Below are positions 60,866 to 64,000 of a DNA stretch of 64,000 nucleotides, in pieces. The translations under genes and the position numbers were made by a program. The stretch comes from Candidatus Margulisiibacteriota bacterium (GTDB taxonomy: Bacteria > Margulisbacteria > WOR-1 > O2-12-FULL-45-9 > XYB2-FULL-48-7). The first letter of the stretch is position 1; each line of letters begins with the position of its first letter. Under the pieces are notes generated by a model that was not told where the DNA came from, searched no databases, and saw nothing but the letters and a program-made list of their open reading frames with translations. The stretch covers positions 477,443 to 541,442 of the forward strand of contig JBAZTH010000003.1 in the NCBI GenBank assembly GCA_041661965.1, given 5' to 3'.

Positions 60866-61297
60866 ATGACGTTAGTTCACTCATATCAGCCGCACCCGAC
60901 ATTTTTTATCAGAAAAGCCGGATCGAGATACGCTTACGAAAAAACTTTACGCGGCTTACTGCGCAAGATCGAGACCAATCAATTCCAGCCTTTTTTTGAT
61001 CGGGGAACGGCAAGCTGGAATTTTCGCGAGGCGATCTTGAGACCATACGCCGGCGACTCGATCCATCTGCCACGGACATTTGAGGCCTGGCAGGGGATCC
61101 TGGACAAAATCTTCACTAAACTAAACTTAAGCCGGGGAATCATGATTGGACGAAATGAAAATGGGGAGCGTTTCGCGCCGGCGGTCAGGAGCGCCCATAA
61201 AAATATGACTGCCAAGCGCTTGGTCGAGATCTGCATGCTGGAAAACTGGTTTTATTACAACAAAAATGTTTTGCGCGAGATTGTCGATAATTTTTAG
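60866..61297 (+). CDS. Unrecognised 143-residue protein
   Basis: Basic, probably cytoplasmic, aromatic-rich protein (HPTFFIRKAGSRYAYEKTLR; FDRGTASWNFREAILRPYAG) with a helical C-terminal part. No signal peptide or known motif. It starts 54 bases after fhs and ends 15 bases before folE, with a folE promoter predicted just after its stop. Coding is supported by length and codon use similar to neighbours, not by homology. Confidence 0.5.
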   Translation: MTLVHSYQPHPTFFIRKAGSRYAYEKTLRGLLRKIETNQFQPFFDRGTASWNFREAILRPYAGDSIHLPRTFEAWQGILDKIFTKLNLSRGIMIGRNENGERFAPAVRSAHKNMTAKRLVEICMLENWFYYNKNVLREIVDNF

Positions 61298-61300
61298 TGG

Positions 61301-61306
61301 TATAAT
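61301..61306 (+). promoter_or_regulatory. -10 box of folE, leaderless arrangement
   Basis: Perfect TATAAT, 6 bases before the folE ATG, with no ribosome site in between; a weak TTGTCG lies 14 bases upstream. Confidence 0.5.
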
Positions 61307-61312
61307 TAGAAA

Positions 61313-61873
61313 ATGATCAACCAAAAACGGATCGAAAAAGCAGTCAAAGAGATCTTGCTCGCCATCGGTGAAGATACCAAGCGGGAGGGGATCACCGCCA
61401 CGCCTAAACGGGTGGCGGAAATGTACGCCGAGCTCTTCTCCGGCCTGAACGAAGATCCAGGGAAGCATCTCACCACCTTTAAGCAGGGGGAGCATGAAGA
61501 GATGGTCATGCTCAAAGAGATCCCGTTCTATTCGATCTGCGAACACCACCTGGTCCCGTTCTTCGGCAAAGCCCATGTCACCTACATCCCGACCAAAGGA
61601 AACGTCACCGGTCTCTCCAAATTGGTGAAAGTCGTTGAAGGATTTGCCAAGCGGCCGCAGGTCCAGGAACGGCTGACCAGCCAAATCGCCGACTGCCTGA
61701 TGGCCAAGCTCAAACCGCGCGGCGTTCTGGTCATTATTGAAGCCGAACACCTCTGCATGTCGATGCGGGGAATAAAGAAACCGGGGACCAAAGTTATTAC
61801 CTCCGCCGTCCGCGGCGTTTTCGAAAAAGACGCCAAAGCCCGCTCGGAAGCCCTCTCCCTTATTAAGGATTAA
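61313..61873 (+). CDS. folE: GTP cyclohydrolase I
   Basis: 186 residues, normal length. Zinc and active-site residues: SICEHHLVPFFGKAHVTYIP (Cys76 and His79) and EAEHLCMSMRGIKKPG (third Zn ligand Cys near 147), with RPQVQERLTSQIAD. Makes dihydroneopterin triphosphate from GTP, first step of folate synthesis, consistent with nearby fhs and glyA. Overlaps the end of the convergent msrBA gene by 11 bases. Confidence 0.96.
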   Translation: MINQKRIEKAVKEILLAIGEDTKREGITATPKRVAEMYAELFSGLNEDPGKHLTTFKQGEHEEMVMLKEIPFYSICEHHLVPFFGKAHVTYIPTKGNVTGLSKLVKVVEGFAKRPQVQERLTSQIADCLMAKLKPRGVLVIIEAEHLCMSMRGIKKPGTKVITSAVRGVFEKDAKARSEALSLIKD

Positions 61874-62837
61874 CGGCGCCTTTCTTTTCCAAATATCGCT
61901 GATGATACTCTTCGGCCTTGAAGAAGTCGGCGGCGGGGACAATTTGGGTGACGATCTTATCTTTAAACTTTTTCTGCCATTTCGCTTTTGACCCCAGCGC
62001 CGCTTTCTTTTGCGCGTCAGAATAATAAAAGATGACCGATCGGTATTGCTTCCCAATATCCGGACCCTGGCGGTCGAGAGTGGTCGGATCGTGGATCTGC
62101 CAGAAGTGATCGAGGAGTTGATCATAAGTGATGACCCTGGGATCGAACTTCAGATGGACGACTTCGGCGTGGCCGGTATCGCCGCGGCAAACCAACTCAT
62201 ACGATGGTTCGGGAACGGTCCCGCCGGCATAGCCGACCGCGGTATCAACGACCCCTGTTATTTTCCTGAATTCCGCTTCAACATGCCAGAAACAACCGCC
62301 GCCAAAAGTCGCCTGCGCCAGCTTCTTCTCGCTCCCAAAGGGAACAAAGAGGAGGGCGGCCCCGTTAATGCAATACCGTTTATGGGTTGGGGCCGGTCCG
62401 TCATCGAAAACGTGGCCGAGGTGGGAACCACAGCGAACGCAGAGGACTTCCGTCCTGATAATCCCCAGGCTGTTATCGCTCCTCGTTTGGATATTAAGCT
62501 CGGAGATCGGCTGGAAAAAGCTCGGCCAGCCGGTCCCGGACTCGAACTTGGTCTCGGCCCGGAAAAGGTCGGTCCCGCAGCGGACGCACTTATAGAGGCC
62601 GTTCTCTTTGACCTTCAATAAGGAACAGGTGAACGGTTTTTCGGTCCCCTGGTTGGTCGTAACCTCGAACTGTTCGGGGGTAAGAAGTTTGCGCCAGGCG
62701 GCGGCGCTCTTTTCGATCTTTTCAACGATCACAACTGTATTGAGAGTAGCGTCAAAAATCTTTATTTTTTCCATGGTTTCCCCCCTGGCGGACAAAACGA
62801 TCAGACATAATAATAGGGCTTTAAGTTTTAAATCCAT
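61863..62837 (-). CDS. msrBA: Exported bifunctional methionine sulfoxide reductase, MsrB-MsrA order
   Basis: 324 residues. N-terminal signal peptide (LKALLLCLIVLSARG). MsrB domain first (about 50-170) with zinc CxxC pairs (CVRCG twice) and catalytic cysteine RYCINGAALLF; MsrA domain second (about 178-320) with nucleophile GGCFWHVEAEF and the GYAGG motif. The order is the reverse of the common MsrA-MsrB fusion. It repairs oxidised methionines, here probably outside the cytoplasm. The start overlaps the end of the upstream nitroreductase remnant by 10 bases, so translation was probably coupled. Confidence 0.92.
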   Translation of the reverse strand: MDLKLKALLLCLIVLSARGETMEKIKIFDATLNTVVIVEKIEKSAAAWRKLLTPEQFEVTTNQGTEKPFTCSLLKVKENGLYKCVRCGTDLFRAETKFESGTGWPSFFQPISELNIQTRSDNSLGIIRTEVLCVRCGSHLGHVFDDGPAPTHKRYCINGAALLFVPFGSEKKLAQATFGGGCFWHVEAEFRKITGVVDTAVGYAGGTVPEPSYELVCRGDTGHAEVVHLKFDPRVITYDQLLDHFWQIHDPTTLDRQGPDIGKQYRSVIFYYSDAQKKAALGSKAKWQKKFKDKIVTQIVPAADFFKAEEYHQRYLEKKGAVNP

Positions 62838-63363
62838 TTTATGACCGGCTCTTTTTTTGGCGGCGACGGGGGAAAGCCTTCTTTGGGATAGCCGAGGACG
62901 ATCGGACCGTAAACTTTTTCCCCTTCCTTTAATTCCAAGAGCGCTCTGGTCTGCGGATCGTCAAGAACCAGCTGGCCGAAGTAGACCCAGCAGGAGCCGA
63001 GCTCCAAAGAGCGGGCGGCAAGCATGATGTTTTCGCAGGCCATCGGGCAATCCTGGTCGCTGGTCATTCCCAGGCCGATGACAAAGACGACGGCAGGCGC
63101 GGAGTAATAGATGGAATCCTTCAACTTCGAATCGTACTCTTCACGCATCTCTTTCATCCCCTGGCCGTATTTTTCCATCCAGGCTTTATAGCGCGGCTGG
63201 GCGAGGCGGGCGAGCTGGGGGCGCATGGTTGGGCGTTCGCCCCGGTCGGGGCGAGGGTCCCGGCCCTGACAATCGCCGCGAGCGTTTCTTTCGGGATCGG
63301 TTTGTCGGTAAAATTGCGGACCGAGCGGCGGTTGTTTATAGCCTCAAAAACTGGGTTATGCAT
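62828..63363 (-). pseudogene. Nitroreductase-family gene broken by a frameshift/small deletion
   Basis: The N-terminal part reads in one frame from the ATG at 63363 (AAGGAGA upstream): PVFEAINNRRSVRNFTDKPI to LAPTGANAQP, ending about 63226. The rest continues in another frame (RLAQPRYKAWMEKYG, YYSAPAVVFVIGLGM, MLAARSLELGSCWVYFG, YGPIVLGYPKE). About 12 residues that normally follow NAQP are missing as well. Either half alone lacks a complete FMN site. This is a true pseudogene or a local sequence error. Confidence 0.8.
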
Positions 63364-63422
63364 GGGAATCTCCTTCTGTTAATTAGATGGGAATATTATA
63401 CTGCAAATAAGCGAAAAAGCGC

Positions 63423-63450
63423 TTTACTATTTAATTGAGTGTAATATAAT
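63423..63450 (+). promoter_or_regulatory. Predicted promoter of the sugar dehydrogenase gene
   Basis: TTTACT, 16-base spacer, perfect TATAAT; AGAGGAG and an ATG at 63470 follow. Confidence 0.5.
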
Positions 63451-63469
63451 CCCCTCCAGAGGAGCGTTA

Positions 63470-64000
63470 ATGAAAGGAATTTTTTCCCTAATCCTAATAG
63501 CCATCGGGTCGGCAGTTTTTGCTTTGGGGAAGATCGAACTGCCGCCGGGCTTTTCTTTTGCTCTCTACGCGGGGAATGTCGCCGGGGCCCGCTCTCTGGC
63601 GCTGACCCCCAACGGCACGCTTTTTGTCGGTTCAATGGCCGAGGGAAAAGTTTACGCGATCTTAGACCGGGACGGCGACCGCCGCGCCGATCAAGTGATC
63701 GTCGTGGCCGACCAACTATTCCTCCCCAACGGGGTCGCGTTCCAAGACGGCGCGCTCTATGTCGCCACGGTCAATAAGATCTTAAAATATCCGGATATCG
63801 AAGCGCGCCTGGCCAATCCGCCCGCGCCGGAAATCGTTTACGACAAATTACCTTCAGACGTTCATCACGGCTGGAAATTTATCCGCTTCGGGCCGGACGG
63901 CAAGCTCTACGTCCCGATCGGCGCGCCGTGCAACATTTGCGACCGCGGCGATCCGTACGCTGCCATCGCCCGGCTCAATACCGACGGAACTTCCTTTGAG
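63470..64000 (+). CDS. PQQ-dependent sugar dehydrogenase-like beta-propeller (3' end outside window)
   Basis: 177 residues to the window edge; the frame stays open. Signal peptide FSLILIAIGSAVFALG. Propeller motifs: GARSLALTPNGTLFVGSMAE, GKVYAILDRDGDRRADQVIV, LPNGVAFQDGALYVATVNKI, HHGWKFIRFGPDGKLYVPIG and APCNICDRGDPYAAIARLN, as in glucose/sorbosone dehydrogenases. AGAGGAG precedes the ATG. Presumed periplasmic aldose oxidation with PQQ; cofactor use not proven by sequence. Confidence 0.88.
   Translation, partial: MKGIFSLILIAIGSAVFALGKIELPPGFSFALYAGNVAGARSLALTPNGTLFVGSMAEGKVYAILDRDGDRRADQVIVVADQLFLPNGVAFQDGALYVATVNKILKYPDIEARLANPPAPEIVYDKLPSDVHHGWKFIRFGPDGKLYVPIGAPCNICDRGDPYAAIARLNTDGTSFE

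Noticed and set aside
60811..60866. Terminator after fhs
   Set aside because: Only a 5-base GGAGA/TCTCC stem with a long loop and a distant T-run; too weak to call.

Overview
The window looks like a chromosome segment from an anaerobic, fermentative, diderm bacterium of moderate GC content. The evidence is a Rex-controlled [FeFe]-hydrogenase operon of NADH-dependent bifurcating type, an LptD/OstA-like outer-membrane protein, a PorV-like barrel, PBP1A and MltG for peptidoglycan, and a GuaB3-type IMP dehydrogenase relative, a branch best known from cyanobacteria and actinobacteria. Together these suggest a lineage near Margulisbacteria/Saganbacteria (WOR-1), sibling to Cyanobacteria. That placement is inference from gene content only. 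Coding density is high, no gene-free stretch exceeds 300 bases, and I see no rRNA, tRNA, CRISPR array, insertion sequence or prophage.

Region 1 (2-20973) is a tightly packed six-gene surface/export operon. In order it encodes a giant beta-helix surface protein cut by the window edge, a TIG-domain protein with a FlgD/type-9-like C-terminus, a PorV/UPF0164-type outer-membrane barrel, a periplasmic protein, a membrane protein joining TPRs, a zinc ribbon and an ExeA-like AAA ATPase, and a 1162-residue collagen-like fibre protein. Every junction overlaps or nearly touches, so the genes are probably co-expressed. Region 2 (21005-24104) holds a Nudix hydrolase, a small membrane protein and an FHA-PP2C-transglutaminase-like fusion.

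Region 3 (24107-32565) is one operon: Rex, a thioredoxin-like ferredoxin, HydB, HydA, HydC, then the H-cluster maturases HydG, HydE and HydF. A good promoter lies between two palindromes upstream of rex. The first palindrome fits the Rex operator, so NADH/NAD+ balance probably controls the whole set. Region 4 (32744-41400) is housekeeping: DUF3467, an ArfB-like GGQ protein, DnaB, LptD-like, Tmk, AlaS, RuvX and MltG.

Region 5 (41428-49216) carries two unknown proteins, GMP synthase, GuaB3 with a zinc-finger protein, GlyA and FtsE/FtsX. Region 6 (49302-64000) carries a PpiD-like foldase with TPRs, a phosphohexomutase, PBP1A, AroQ, an M24 peptidase, IspD, a divergent PAP2 protein, Dxs, formate-THF ligase, FolE, MsrBA, a broken nitroreductase and the start of a PQQ-type sugar dehydrogenase.

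The most unusual signal is a family of short palindromic elements scattered through regions 4-6. They share a core (ACC, one bulged base, a GCGRC-like stem, a TAAAC or AATATC loop) while the outer arms change sequence but stay complementary. Most lie between genes. Two lie inside the lptD-like signal-peptide region, and an unrelated palindrome sits in frame inside ispD. This resembles palindromic-element invasion of coding sequence.
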